A DNA stretch of 64,000 nucleotides from Bacillota bacterium (GTDB lineage Bacteria; Bacillota; Clostridia; Oscillospirales; Acutalibacteraceae), in NCBI GenBank assembly GCA_023458755.1, contig JAEWYE010000076.1, forward strand, positions 1 through 64,000, written 5' to 3'. Numbering within the stretch: position 1 is the first letter of the stretch; every line of letters starts with the position of its first letter. A program made the position numbers and the translations under genes. Under the pieces are notes generated by a model. The model saw only the letters and a list, made by a program, of their open reading frames with translations. It had not been told where the DNA came from and did no database searches. Below are positions 7,607-15,777 of the stretch, piece after piece.

Positions 7607-8809
7607 TTGGGTTCATTTCGAGAAATACCGATGAACGCGTTCGGACCATTTCCTATTGTTCGGATCGTTGATATAGAGGCCGTGGTCCATAATTACCAGC
7701 TGTTTCAGCAAAAAGTCAGTAAAACGAATACGATTTGCGCGGCTGTTTTAAAGGCAAATGTCCACGGTGCGAAAATGGAACTCATTGCTCCGGCACTGTA
7801 CGAAGTAGGATGCAGACACTTTTTTATCGAAGAGCTTTGTGAAGGAATTCAGTTAAGAAAAATCCTCCCCTATCGGGATGCAAAAATTTATGCGATGGCA
7901 GGATTACTGGATAGCGAGGAAGCATATTTTGTACGCTACCACATAAGGCCTTGCTTAAATTGCTTAGAGCAAATTGTACGTTGGAATGAGTACTGCAAAG
8001 TTCACGGCAAAAACAATGCGGTGATCCATTTAGATACGCACATGAACCGGATTGGCCTGTTAGACGACGAAGTTGAGCACTTAAGTCGACACTTCAGCGA
8101 ATTTGTTTCAAATTTTGACGTAGAGTTTTATATGAGCCATTTTTATGACATTAAGGGCGACGATCCAGCCCATTGTTATGAACAGCTAGCCGTTTTGCAG
8201 AAATATTTGGAAAAGCTCCCGAAGCGTCCTGTTTCGTTTGCTTGCACGGATAGTACAATTTTGTTGGACAACACGATTTTTAACTTTGATATGGTACGAA
8301 TCGGAATTGGCTTAGTTGGCGGCGCCCCTAATAGAGCACACCCGATTGACCCGTCTGCTAAAGGTGCAATCGAAATCTATACGAAAATATCTCAGATAAA
8401 GGCAGTGAAAAAAGGACAGACCATTGGCTATGGCGGTTCGTATACAGCTAAACGTGATATGCGGATTGCATTGGCACATATCGGATATAAGGATGGCTAT
8501 TTACGATCCTTGAGCGAAAAAGACGATACGCCCGTCGGTGCATATATGTGGCTTGCGGGATATCCTGTGCATGTAGTTGGTAAAATATCACTCGGCATGA
8601 CCACGATTGATGTAACGGATGTTCCAGAAAAAATCCTGGACAACTATCATTACGTAGAAGTGATCGGGCCGAATGTTGATATTAAAGAATTGGCTGATAT
8701 CACAGGATGTTATGAACTTTTAGCATCACTTGGTCGATTGAATACCAAAATGTCGGATTATACATTAGAAGAGATCGAAAGCATATCGGAAACAGAAATT
8801 ATAAATTAA
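7607..8809 (+). CDS. alanine racemase-family PLP enzyme
   Basis: A 400-residue fold-type III racemase that interconverts L- and D-alanine (or another amino acid) in the cytoplasm. The PLP lysine is K49 in AAVLKANVHG and the substrate-handling motif is HLDTHMNRIGL. The second catalytic base is Y294 in HIGYKDGYLR, corresponding to GYADG of characterised enzymes. The C-terminal beta domain keeps GKISLGMTTIDV and a YELLASLGRLN ending, both close to the family consensus. The length is normal. The TTG start at 7607 has AAGGTG 7 nt upstream; ATG 7631 is an alternative. It is cargo: opposite strand, its own promoter and terminator, and inserted between the two halves of the VirB4 system. Substrate divergence (KANVHG for KANAYG, GYKD for GYAD) leaves serine or another residue possible. 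Confidence 0.87.
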   Translation: MGSFREIPMNAFGPFPIVRIVDIEAVVHNYQLFQQKVSKTNTICAAVLKANVHGAKMELIAPALYEVGCRHFFIEELCEGIQLRKILPYRDAKIYAMAGLLDSEEAYFVRYHIRPCLNCLEQIVRWNEYCKVHGKNNAVIHLDTHMNRIGLLDDEVEHLSRHFSEFVSNFDVEFYMSHFYDIKGDDPAHCYEQLAVLQKYLEKLPKRPVSFACTDSTILLDNTIFNFDMVRIGIGLVGGAPNRAHPIDPSAKGAIEIYTKISQIKAVKKGQTIGYGGSYTAKRDMRIALAHIGYKDGYLRSLSEKDDTPVGAYMWLAGYPVHVVGKISLGMTTIDVTDVPEKILDNYHYVEVIGPNVDIKELADITGCYELLASLGRLNTKMSDYTLEEIESISETEIIN

Positions 8810-8820
8810 TACAAGTGGAA

Positions 8821-8862
8821 ACTAGGAAGCTGTACACTGCATCAGCTTCCCAGTGCTTTTTC
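8821..8862 (+). terminator. terminator of the racemase gene
   Basis: GGAAGCTG (8825-8832) pairs with CAGCTTCC (8843-8850). The stem extends outward with one mismatch, and a T-rich run follows within 10 nt. It lies 15 nt after the stop codon. Confidence 0.65.
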
Positions 8863-8947
8863 TTCGTCTTGATCATTGATAAGAGATCATATTGAAAGGG
8901 CCTAGATACGAATATCTTCTTATTGCTGTTCTGTATTTCTTTCGCTT

Positions 8948-9529
8948 TTAGTCGTTCATAATCACCCATCTCTCTCCATCATAATCTTCATATTTTTCCG
9001 TTGTAACATTCTGCTCAAAATAGACAGCGAGCAGCCGCTTGATGTCCTCGGCATCTGCCCGCTTAACGGAAAAGCCTTGCTCCTTAATGGACTTTTCAAT
9101 ACGGTTCAGATACGGAAAAAGTTCAGATTCCTTTTCACCGTGCAGACGAATCATGATGACAAACTCGCGGGCTGTCGCCATTTGTACCTGAATACGGTCA
9201 AGGTGCGTCTGATCTTTTTCCAACAGCTTTCGTACAACCGGACTTTTCTCTGCTTCATACCGGCTGCGGAGAAAGGCTTTATTGTCATCAAAATCAGCAC
9301 GGCTGTTGAGACAAAGAATTTCAATTTCGGCAAGGCCTTTGAGAATATTCATCAGCGCATAGATTCGAGCCGCTACACTGGCATTTGATAGGACTGAGAT
9401 ATTGGTTGGCTGAATCACATAGAATACCAGTTCTCCATGTTCATACAGGCGCAAACTGTAATCCGTTATTTCCTTTGCGTTGATAAGCTGGCGGGTTGAC
9501 TGCTTCTGCTTTGAGTCATTTCTGCTCAT
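8948..9529 (-). CDS. VirB4 N-terminal-like conjugation protein
   Basis: A 193-residue cytoplasmic protein with no membrane segment. The core (ELVFYVIQPTNISVL, ALMNILKGLAEIEILCLN, then a helical FLRSRYEAEKSP region and AREFVIMIRL) resembles the N-terminal alpha/beta domain of VirB4/TraC proteins, which precedes the motor domain. The motor itself is a separate gene at 5583-7454, so the two products may form one functional VirB4. ATG 9529 is used (GGAGGT 10 nt upstream), giving a 14-nt overlap with the PrgI-like gene. The racemase insertion separates it from the ATPase gene. Confidence 0.6.
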   Translation of the reverse strand: MSRNDSKQKQSTRQLINAKEITDYSLRLYEHGELVFYVIQPTNISVLSNASVAARIYALMNILKGLAEIEILCLNSRADFDDNKAFLRSRYEAEKSPVVRKLLEKDQTHLDRIQVQMATAREFVIMIRLHGEKESELFPYLNRIEKSIKEQGFSVKRADAEDIKRLLAVYFEQNVTTEKYEDYDGERWVIMND

Positions 9530-9791
9530 CGGGCATATACCTCCATTCATAGAACTGCTGTTTCAAAAACAAAAAGGCACAGGCATTCTGAATGAACTGC
9601 AGAATACTTGTGTCTTCATATCGTATAGCCAGAAAAGCATAAACCGCCGTAACTACAATCGGTAACAAGAAGCGAATTTGAGCCAGCGCAAACACCGAAA
9701 TCAAACATCCAATGCCGATAATTGCCACATCGCGGAGCTGCCACAGCCACAAAGTTGCTTTTCCTTTCAGGTTATCGGGATAGATATACAT
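9516..9791 (-). CDS. PrgI/VirB3-like membrane protein
   Basis: A 91-residue protein with a basic/aromatic N-terminus and two closely spaced membrane helices (about residues 22-40 and 42-60). A short amphipathic C-terminus containing FLKQQFYEWRYMP follows. Size, topology and position immediately before the VirB4-type proteins match VirB3/PrgI/TcpE-type components that anchor the ATPase to the membrane channel. It overlaps the next gene and lies 1 nt after the VirB6-like gene, so it is part of the same translational unit. Confidence 0.62.
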   Translation of the reverse strand: MYIYPDNLKGKATLWLWQLRDVAIIGIGCLISVFALAQIRFLLPIVVTAVYAFLAIRYEDTSILQFIQNACAFLFLKQQFYEWRYMPDEQK

Positions 9792-9792
9792 G

Positions 9793-10692
9793 TTATTTTG
9801 TCACCACCTGCTGTATTGTTTTTGTCATGTTAATGGCGGACTGCGCAGCATAAACCGTACTAGTTAGGTTTGCTTTGGTTGAGGTGTCCAGTCCAAAAGC
9901 ACCGGCAATTCGCGGGATTTCCCCTGCTGAAAGCATCAGGCCCAAGCTAAGCAGACAGTTTTCTCGGAATACCATCAGACCGGCAATCAGTATAGTTGAT
10001 TGTAAAAAAGCGGTAAGGCACAGACCGATAATCTGCTTGCACCAGCTTATGAAGCCGTCCGTATAGCCTCTTGGAACCGAAAACATATAGAGACTGCCGA
10101 CTGCAATCTGAATCAGCAGAATGCCACCGCGTTTCAGGTTGGCAAAGAACACCTTGATAATCGCATAAGCCATCAGGATAATGCAGAACAGAATCAACAG
10201 CGGACTGGTTACTGCGTTTAGTCCGAAATCACTTTTCCCGGCAAGATTTTTAATGGAATCCGTGCTTCCCAAACTGCTGATGATACTGTTCCCGAGCTGC
10301 CCGAAGGTCTGGCTGGAGCCGGTAATTCCGGCAGTAAGCAGTCCCTGTAGTGTAACTGAGAATTTGTAAAGTTCAACCGGAACCGTGGTAAACATGCCGA
10401 CTGCAAGAAATCCTTTGATGGCATTTAAGGCAGTCCCACGAATGTTGCCGCGTCCGTTCTGGCATTCAATGCCGAGTTCAAAACAGGCAACGACCAAGCC
10501 AACCGCAAAAAGTGCCCAGCCCAGGTAGTCGAAGAACAACACCACCGATTGAACCCATGTAAGCTTGAATAATTCCGCACCCATGTCACTCATGTTGACA
10601 AAAAAATTGCCAAGGAAGCCGACAATCTGCGAATAAATCCAGTCCATTATCTTATCCATCATTGTTCCGGCAATTGAATCGAAAATAAACAT
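9793..10692 (-). CDS. VirB6/TrbL-like polytopic channel protein
   Basis: A 299-residue integral membrane protein with about five to six hydrophobic helices, between positions 45-75, 88-110, 160-195 and 215-250. The N-terminus (IMDWIYSQIVGFLGNFFVNM) resembles DUF6045-type proteins of Clostridial elements, which occupy the VirB6/TrbL slot. It would form part of the inner-membrane mating channel. A helical cytoplasmic tail with Asn/Thr residues ends the protein. The divergent cargo gene at 11013 starts 320 nt upstream, in a region carrying a large palindrome. Confidence 0.68.
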   Translation of the reverse strand: MFIFDSIAGTMMDKIMDWIYSQIVGFLGNFFVNMSDMGAELFKLTWVQSVVLFFDYLGWALFAVGLVVACFELGIECQNGRGNIRGTALNAIKGFLAVGMFTTVPVELYKFSVTLQGLLTAGITGSSQTFGQLGNSIISSLGSTDSIKNLAGKSDFGLNAVTSPLLILFCIILMAYAIIKVFFANLKRGGILLIQIAVGSLYMFSVPRGYTDGFISWCKQIIGLCLTAFLQSTILIAGLMVFRENCLLSLGLMLSAGEIPRIAGAFGLDTSTKANLTSTVYAAQSAINMTKTIQQVVTK

Positions 10693-10814
10693 TTTTAACC
10701 TCCTCTCCTAAAAATTGTGATAAAGGCTTTGCATTCCCACCACAGACCAGTCAATGCTTGCATAAACACAATGGTCTAGCTCGTTTCATAGAGTTACTCG
10801 TGGATTTAGATTGC

Positions 10815-10842
10815 TTATTTTAACTTATATATGTTAAAATAA
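10815..10842. repeat. 28-bp palindrome, possible operator
   Basis: TTATTTTAAC (10815-10824) and its exact reverse complement GTTAAAATAA (10833-10842) flank an 8-nt TTATATAT centre. A perfect dyad of this size between divergent genes suggests a repressor operator overlapping a promoter. No cognate regulator is adjacent. Confidence 0.5.
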
Positions 10843-10877
10843 ACCAAAACACAATATATGAAATGAGGTGTAATATA

Positions 10878-10940
10878 GTGGCTGTAGAAAAGCAATATTT
10901 ATCGGATGTTGAAACGAGCTTCATAGAAAACACTTTATAA
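10878..10940 (+). CDS. possible 20-residue peptide
   Basis: A GTG codon with GAGGTG 8 nt upstream opens a 20-codon frame (VAVEKQYLSDVETSFIENTL) ending in TAA 72 nt before the toroid gene. It may be a leader peptide, the leftover 5' end of a deleted gene, or chance. The good ribosome site is the main support. Confidence 0.28.
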   Translation: MAVEKQYLSDVETSFIENTL

Positions 10941-11012
10941 AAAATTTTATGATATGCTTAAGCACATAGATTAACTAAAATAAAAATGACAAACCATAGT
11001 TGGAGGTTTAAA

Positions 11013-11972
11013 ATGGAGACGAACAATTTGTTGGATATAAGTGAAGATTGGTTGAAATATGCCATACAAGTTAATCTGCTTCATCATTCAAAAGATGGAT
11101 TGGCAGAGCTTAGAGACCGCGCTATACAGGATAGTAAAATTCAATCATGCTTACATAGCATAACAAATTTTCATGGAACACTGGTCTCCAATCATAAGAA
11201 CCCGGAATTACCAATTCACAAACTGTTGTTTTTATTAGACATAGGGCTTGATACTGATGTGCCGGAAATCAAACGGGCTGTTAATGAAATTCTAAAGCAT
11301 AGAGATACAAATGGCGTATATCAGTCTCTAACCAATATTCCAAAGCATTTTGGAGGAAGCGGCGAGGATATATTAAGTTGGTGCTTATGTGATGCACCAT
11401 TATTATTGCTCGCCTTATTGAAATCCGGTGTCGATTATAAACAGCATCTTAAGCAGGGAGTTGATTTTCTTGTGTCTTTCCAACAAGAAAATGGCTTTCC
11501 TTGCACCGTGTCGCAAGAGTTAGGGAAATTTAGGGGACCAGGCAAAAAAGGCGACTGTTGCCCATATGCAACACTGCTAATGGCAAACCTACTGTCCAAT
11601 ATTCCTGAATACCAATGCTCGGAGCTTGCCAACAGGACAGCATTATCTTTACTCTCTCTTTGGGAAAACAGTCTCGAGAAACATCCATATATGTTTTATA
11701 TGGGAACCGACTTTCGTAAACTAAAAGCTCCTTCTTTTTGGTATGATATTATAAGTGTTGTTGATGTTCTGAGTCGATATGAGTCTGTCAGGAAGGATAG
11801 CCGTTTTCAAGAAATGTTAACCCTTATTGAAAGTAAACAAGACGCAAATGGATTGTATACACCAGAGTCGGTATTTCAAAAATTTAAAGAATGGGACTTT
11901 GGACAGAAGAATAAGCCTTCGCCCTATTTGTCCTATTTATACTTGAAGATTTTTAACCGTGTGAAATCATAA
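11013..11972 (+). CDS. alpha/alpha-toroid (prenyltransferase/squalene-oxidase repeat-like) protein
   Basis: A 319-residue, soluble, helix-rich protein. Repeated hydrophobic helix pairs and segments such as LKQGVDFLVSFQQENGFPC, RGPGKKGDCCPYATLLMANL and a C-terminal DANGLYTPESVF...WDFGQKNKPSPYLSYLYL match a conserved bacterial family. That family is usually annotated prenyltransferase or terpenoid-cyclase-like alpha/alpha toroid. No catalytic DxDD-type motif is seen, so a cyclase activity is not claimed. ATG 11013 is preferred because GGAGGT lies 5 nt upstream. It is cargo: opposite strand to the transfer operon, AT-rich, with a palindrome upstream and a terminator downstream. Confidence 0.62.
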   Translation: METNNLLDISEDWLKYAIQVNLLHHSKDGLAELRDRAIQDSKIQSCLHSITNFHGTLVSNHKNPELPIHKLLFLLDIGLDTDVPEIKRAVNEILKHRDTNGVYQSLTNIPKHFGGSGEDILSWCLCDAPLLLLALLKSGVDYKQHLKQGVDFLVSFQQENGFPCTVSQELGKFRGPGKKGDCCPYATLLMANLLSNIPEYQCSELANRTALSLLSLWENSLEKHPYMFYMGTDFRKLKAPSFWYDIISVVDVLSRYESVRKDSRFQEMLTLIESKQDANGLYTPESVFQKFKEWDFGQKNKPSPYLSYLYLKIFNRVKS

Positions 11973-11982
11973 AACGATTAAC

Positions 11983-12009
11983 ACAGGGTAGTTTTCACAG
12001 CTACCCTGT
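11983..12009. terminator. hairpin between convergent genes
   Basis: ACAGGGTAG (11983-11991) pairs perfectly with CTACCCTGT (12001-12009) across a 9-nt loop, between the stops of convergent genes ending at 11972 and 12019. It is probably a bidirectional terminator; the T-tract is short. Confidence 0.65.
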
Positions 12010-12018
12010 ACTTTTGCG

Positions 12019-12360
12019 TTATAAGCCCACTACACTCCAGATATATAACGGAGCCGTAAGCGTAAACACAAGACAAGCAAACAGAATCGCCGGTGCAGCC
12101 CACTCAAACTGTCCGTGCTTCCGATAGTCGAAATAAGCCGTTCCAAGTTTAGCAAAGAAAAACACGGCAAGAATCAGATCAATCGCGGGAAATACGACAT
12201 TGTTAACAACAGCTTTAATCTGCTGGGATGCTGTTTTCCATGTTTCCTCAACCGCACCCGCCACGTTACCGCTGTCTGCGGCATATACGGTTACACAGCA
12301 CATGGAAACCATGAGCATGGCAATACAAAAAACGAGTAAAAGCTTTTTACTTTTTTTCAT
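12019..12360 (-). CDS. VirB2/DUF3852-like small membrane protein
   Basis: A 113-residue protein with a signal-type N-terminus (MKKSKKLLLVFCIAMLMVSM) and AYA-like cleavage near residue 27. A short soluble stretch with EETWKTASQQIKAV is followed by two hydrophobic helices (about residues 55-75 and 85-108). This is the size and topology of VirB2-type conjugative pilins/channel subunits and of DUF3852 proteins from Clostridial elements. The start at 12360 is chosen because the signal sequence begins there; an upstream in-frame start would be hydrophilic. The cargo toroid gene separates it from the VirB6-like gene, as the racemase does further downstream. Confidence 0.62.
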   Translation of the reverse strand: MKKSKKLLLVFCIAMLMVSMCCVTVYAADSGNVAGAVEETWKTASQQIKAVVNNVVFPAIDLILAVFFFAKLGTAYFDYRKHGQFEWAAPAILFACLVFTLTAPLYIWSVVGL

Positions 12361-12401
12361 GTGGCTTTCCACCTCTCTGCGATAAATTGTTAAAAATAGT
12401 T

Positions 12402-12436
12402 CGAACCGCAAGGCTGAATTTCAGTCTTGCGGTTCG
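12402..12436 (-). terminator. 16-bp hairpin before the VirB2-like gene
   Basis: CGAACCGCAAGGCTGA (12402-12417) and TCAGTCTTGCGGTTCG (12421-12436) form a 16-bp stem with one wobble pair and a 3-nt loop. On the minus strand the hairpin ends 41 nt before the start codon at 12360, with an A/T-rich run after it. It lies 20 nt past the stop of the secreted-protein gene. Confidence 0.6.
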
Positions 12437-12455
12437 ATGTTTTCTGGTGATATTC

Positions 12456-14147
12456 TTAAGATTTAACCGGTGCACAGTGCCAGTCTGACCACAAGTTTCC
12501 GCTGATAGTGACCGTATTACTGAGGTTCATACTGAGCATTCCGCTAGGTGTCCAGCAATCCAGCAAATAGGTGTACGGCGTGTAGCTGCCATTTGGAAAC
12601 CATATAGGAGTAAAATGAGTACGTCGGTTATACGTACTGTATTTGTTCTTTTTGAACTCGAAACTTGAGCCGAGGCCACTGCTCATTTTGTCAAGCAACC
12701 GCCAATAAGTTTGATATTTGAACTCTGGAAAGTAAGTCAGGGCAGTCTGCGCTCCGGTTACCGCTAAAGACAGATTGGTACTCACGCCGGTCGCAACCGT
12801 TTCGCTGATTCCATAACCAGATTTCATGGTTTTACCCGAGGCAGTAGGTACTTTGGCGTCCGGTAGAATGCTCATAGATGCTGTCAGGCTGGCATGATAA
12901 CTGTTGTAACCAAAGTCCCACCAGCCATGGTCATGCCAATAACCTTTTCCATTTCCGGTAGAATACCATACCCAATCCGCATGCCATTTTGGCGTCCACA
13001 TTCCCCATGAGGCGGATGTTACTTGCGCATTCCTTGGAATGCCTGTCTGTGAGTATGATGAATTACGGTCATCGGCAACTGGATTTGGCGGGTCTTTACC
13101 GGACAAATCTACAATGTTGGCGGTGATGGTATTTTGGCTTACCTTTCCTCTTCCAGATACCGAAACGCGAATGGTCATCGTCTGTGGAGTTGACGGTGTT
13201 GTCCAGCGGACCCAAACGAGCTGAGAATCGCCATCCGGATAATACACATTATTAACGGTATAAGTTTTGCTCCCCATGGTGAATCGCACGGATACCGGAT
13301 TGTCGGGGTCCGCCTGACCGCCGCTGACAGTCACGGATGTGATGACTTCCGTATTTACCCGATAGGTATAATTGTTCGTGCTGGCTTTTGCAGGTTCCGG
13401 TTGTCCGAACCTCACAACACCCAAACCGAGGGACGATTTAATATCCGCGTCGGACGCTCTGGAGGTTTTGCTCCCCGACCATGCGGGATAGCCAAGATCT
13501 GCAACCTCCAAAAACATAGAAAGGGGTAGATTTTGATGAGAGAGTGCCCACATTCTCCGACTAAGCTCTCCTCCGAGTTTTTCGTCATAAAGGGCAGCTT
13601 CTGTCGCCGTAAGCGCTACCCTCACGCCCTTAAAGGTGATATATGCGATTGGCTCAATCAGAATTTTATAGCTGCCATTAATCAGAGTACTGAAATTGAA
13701 ATGCGTCAGGTTTGCTATGCTTCGAATGACCTGTTCATCCGTAAAGTATCGTTTAATTGCCTGTATATTGCCATTTCCTTTATCTTCACTGATAATTGTA
13801 GGCAAAGGCTGTGATGGATTAATATATTTATATTTTTGGGTATTCGGTGTTAGTTGATAGCCGTTAGTATAAAAGATTTTGCTGACTTTTCCAAAACTGA
13901 AAACTATATTGTTTGGCCGCTTATTGGTAAGATCAATTGGAGTGCTAACCACTGCGTGATCTTTCGTTCGTACTATGGTTACTCGAACACCTTCGTCACA
14001 TGGATTCCAAAAATTTTGATTTGTTCCGTTGCCCATACCTCCTCCGCCTCCATCAACATTTCCGTCCCCCGTAGCATACACGACAGATGAGAACATTGTA
14101 GTCAGCAAGATAACAAACACTAACAGAACTTTGAATATTCTTTTCAT
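12456..14147 (-). CDS. large secreted/surface protein of the transfer operon
   Basis: A 563-residue exported protein. A signal peptide (MKRIFKVLLVFVILLTTMF, cleavage near VYA at about residue 27) is followed by a Gly-rich linker and an unrecognised region. A beta-rich domain around residues 280-370 (VTVSGGQADPDNPVSVRF, TIRVSVSGRGKVSQNTI) looks immunoglobulin-like. A C-terminal Trp/Tyr/His-rich region follows (WHADWVWYSTGNGKGYWHD). No C-terminal membrane anchor or LPXTG is seen. ATG 14147 has GGAGGT 4-5 nt upstream. Lying between DUF6550 and VirB2-like genes, it may be a pilus-associated adhesin or a surface component of mating-pair formation. The function is not established. Confidence 0.6.
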   Translation of the reverse strand: MKRIFKVLLVFVILLTTMFSSVVYATGDGNVDGGGGGMGNGTNQNFWNPCDEGVRVTIVRTKDHAVVSTPIDLTNKRPNNIVFSFGKVSKIFYTNGYQLTPNTQKYKYINPSQPLPTIISEDKGNGNIQAIKRYFTDEQVIRSIANLTHFNFSTLINGSYKILIEPIAYITFKGVRVALTATEAALYDEKLGGELSRRMWALSHQNLPLSMFLEVADLGYPAWSGSKTSRASDADIKSSLGLGVVRFGQPEPAKASTNNYTYRVNTEVITSVTVSGGQADPDNPVSVRFTMGSKTYTVNNVYYPDGDSQLVWVRWTTPSTPQTMTIRVSVSGRGKVSQNTITANIVDLSGKDPPNPVADDRNSSYSQTGIPRNAQVTSASWGMWTPKWHADWVWYSTGNGKGYWHDHGWWDFGYNSYHASLTASMSILPDAKVPTASGKTMKSGYGISETVATGVSTNLSLAVTGAQTALTYFPEFKYQTYWRLLDKMSSGLGSSFEFKKNKYSTYNRRTHFTPIWFPNGSYTPYTYLLDCWTPSGMLSMNLSNTVTISGNLWSDWHCAPVKS

Positions 14148-14164
14148 ATTACCTCCCCAAAAAC

Positions 14165-14194
14165 AAAAAAGCGCAGCCTTTACACTGCACTTTT
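14165..14194 (-). terminator. hairpin with T-tract before the secreted-protein gene
   Basis: AAGCGCAG (14169-14176) pairs with CTGCACTT (14185-14192, one wobble). On the minus strand a run of T follows. The hairpin ends about 20 nt before the start at 14147, so the transcript from the DUF6550 gene must pass it to express the secreted protein. Confidence 0.55.
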
Positions 14195-14209
14195 TAGTAT
14201 AGTTCTGAT

Positions 14210-14728
14210 TCAATTCATGTCTGCAATTTTATTTCCGTTTTCGTACATATCACTGACAGTTGTGCCTTCGCCGCCACCGCCATTGTTATCTACCCATCCA
14301 AAGCCGGGTAAATAAACTTGCCCGTTCTTAGTTTCTCCGCCTTGTTCAGCCTTAGATGCTACCGAACTCGTATTGCTCGGCTTTTTGCTTGGATTCTTAA
14401 TCTCGCTTTCCGTCGGTTGTTTGGGCTTTGATACCTTGGATTGCAGATTCTGAACCGGCTGATTCGTTGGTGTAGTCGAAGAAGCACTGACAGTTGCTGA
14501 GGATTGTTGCTTTGGCTGGGCAGATACTGCTTTTTCTTCTTCCTGACTGCTGATATTAAAACTTGTACTAACCTCACTTGAAGAAGATGATGATGGCGGT
14601 ACTATAGTTGTTTCTTTCACAGCTGGTGTTTTAAAATGGGTCAATATTGAAATAATGAGGACAATACATACACCGCCCAACAAGGAAACAATCAAAATTT
14701 TCTTATTTTTATCAGATGGTTTTTTCAT
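14210..14728 (-). CDS. DUF6550-type membrane-anchored protein
   Basis: A 172-residue bitopic protein. A charged N-terminus and one membrane helix (ILIVSLLGGVCIVLIISIL, about residues 11-30) are followed by a long Ser/Thr/Pro/Gln-rich low-complexity stalk. The protein ends in a conserved short domain with GQVYLPGFGWVDNNGGGG and MYENGNKIADM. This matches the DUF6550 pattern seen in Clostridial conjugative elements. It probably sits outside the membrane with the stalk crossing the cell wall. The function is unknown; its position between pseudopilins and the secreted protein suggests the mating or pilus surface complex. Confidence 0.62.
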   Translation of the reverse strand: MKKPSDKNKKILIVSLLGGVCIVLIISILTHFKTPAVKETTIVPPSSSSSSEVSTSFNISSQEEEKAVSAQPKQQSSATVSASSTTPTNQPVQNLQSKVSKPKQPTESEIKNPSKKPSNTSSVASKAEQGGETKNGQVYLPGFGWVDNNGGGGEGTTVSDMYENGNKIADMN

Positions 14729-14815
14729 AAAAGTTGGCCTCCTTTGAATTCTTTATTATGGAAGTCTTTACAAGTCACACATTACCATAAGAGCGTTTAA
14801 AAGTCTACTGAATAA

Positions 14816-15361
14816 TTAAAATACAGGCATATATTTTGCCTGTACCTTCAAATTGATTTTCATGAGCGGCAGTGATTTGCCGCAAAACGATACCGGAACC
14901 TCTAATTGAATAACGGCGTCTGCAAGAAATGGCTGAGTCGTCCCCGCATTCTGCGGAGCAAGCGGCGTATTTTTGATATTCACCGAAAGTCCGGAAATCC
15001 TGTATTCCAGAGTTTTACCGGCATATTTAATGTGGTAACCGTTTGCAGATTTCAAGCCGAGGACTCGGTCCAGTTCTGCATAAATATCACCGTAATCTAC
15101 GCTGCTGTTCCAGGAAGAGCTACCTGGCTTGTAGCCTCCGGCGTAACCTTCACGGACGCTGTGATACACATCATCGTAGTTATCCGTAACCGTGGAAATA
15201 ACGGCGGACTGCACCGCTTCTTTTACTCCCGATGCAATTATTTTTAGCCGAAACAGTTCCATACAGACAGCCAAAAGCATGCAAAGGCACAGCGTAATTA
15301 CAAGAATCATCGGTGCTCCGTTTCCGCGTTTGCTGCTGAGAATTTTTCGTAATTTTGTCAC
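14816..15361 (-). CDS. TadE-like pseudopilin
   Basis: A 181-residue protein with a basic leader, then SSKRGNGAPMILVITLCLCMLLAVCMELFRL: an RG-x-G motif just before a hydrophobic helix, as in type IV/Tad prepilin-like proteins. The exposed C-terminal domain is beta-rich with YRISGLSVNIKNTPL and VPVSFCGKSLPLMKINLKV. By size, topology and context (downstream of TadA/B/C) it is the TadE/F-type minor pilin. It starts inside the stop of the preceding DUF4320 gene (4-nt overlap), so the two are co-translated. Confidence 0.68.
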   Translation of the reverse strand: MTKLRKILSSKRGNGAPMILVITLCLCMLLAVCMELFRLKIIASGVKEAVQSAVISTVTDNYDDVYHSVREGYAGGYKPGSSSWNSSVDYGDIYAELDRVLGLKSANGYHIKYAGKTLEYRISGLSVNIKNTPLAPQNAGTTQPFLADAVIQLEVPVSFCGKSLPLMKINLKVQAKYMPVF

Positions 15362-15756
15362 TTCCAGAACACCTCACTTTTACCGGATGCCTGTGCTTTC
15401 AGAGTTACCGGGAAAGAACCGAATCCGCCGAACAGACCGATATTTTTCTGAACCGTCAGGGATACTGTTACTTCAGAGTTCAACTGAATTTTCCCCGTGC
15501 CCGACCATTGAATGGATGGATTTAGTCCTGTTTTTGCGCTTAATTCACGTGCCCGAACCGTAGTTTCTGTGCCAACCCTGCCGGAGATTTCCGCCTCCCG
15601 TACCAGTTCCACAGCGTAAGAATCCAACGCAGATTTTTCAATAAACACAGGCAGAATATGCACAGCAAGCGCAATTACCATCATTGAACAAAGTACCAGT
15701 ACGCAGACACCGATATAGCCCTCGCCGCGTTTTGATTTAAACAGTTTTTTTAACAA
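15358..15756 (-). CDS. DUF4320-type pseudopilin-like protein
   Basis: A 132-residue protein. The short basic leader FKSKRGEGYIG leads into a hydrophobic helix (VCVLVLCSMMVIALAVHIL), followed by a periplasm-facing/extracellular domain with a RELSAKTGL segment and a beta-rich end. It matches the DUF4320 family found with Tad-type genes in Clostridial mobile elements. The RGEG motif mirrors RGNG in the next gene and SGQG in the Flp-like pilin, implying processing by the same prepilin peptidase. It overlaps the TadE-like gene by 4 nt. Confidence 0.68.
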   Translation of the reverse strand: MLKKLFKSKRGEGYIGVCVLVLCSMMVIALAVHILPVFIEKSALDSYAVELVREAEISGRVGTETTVRARELSAKTGLNPSIQWSGTGKIQLNSEVTVSLTVQKNIGLFGGFGSFPVTLKAQASGKSEVFWK

Positions 15757-15777
15757 AACATTATTTCTCTCCCTTCC

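Larger units (their letters stand above)
10693..11012. other. intergenic region with palindrome and mini-ORF
   Basis: 320 nt between the minus-strand VirB6-like gene and the plus-strand toroid gene. It contains a 28-bp palindrome (10815-10842), a possible 20-codon ORF (10878-10940) and an AT-rich stretch that could hold promoters in both directions. It is notably AT-richer than either neighbour. Confidence 0.5.
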
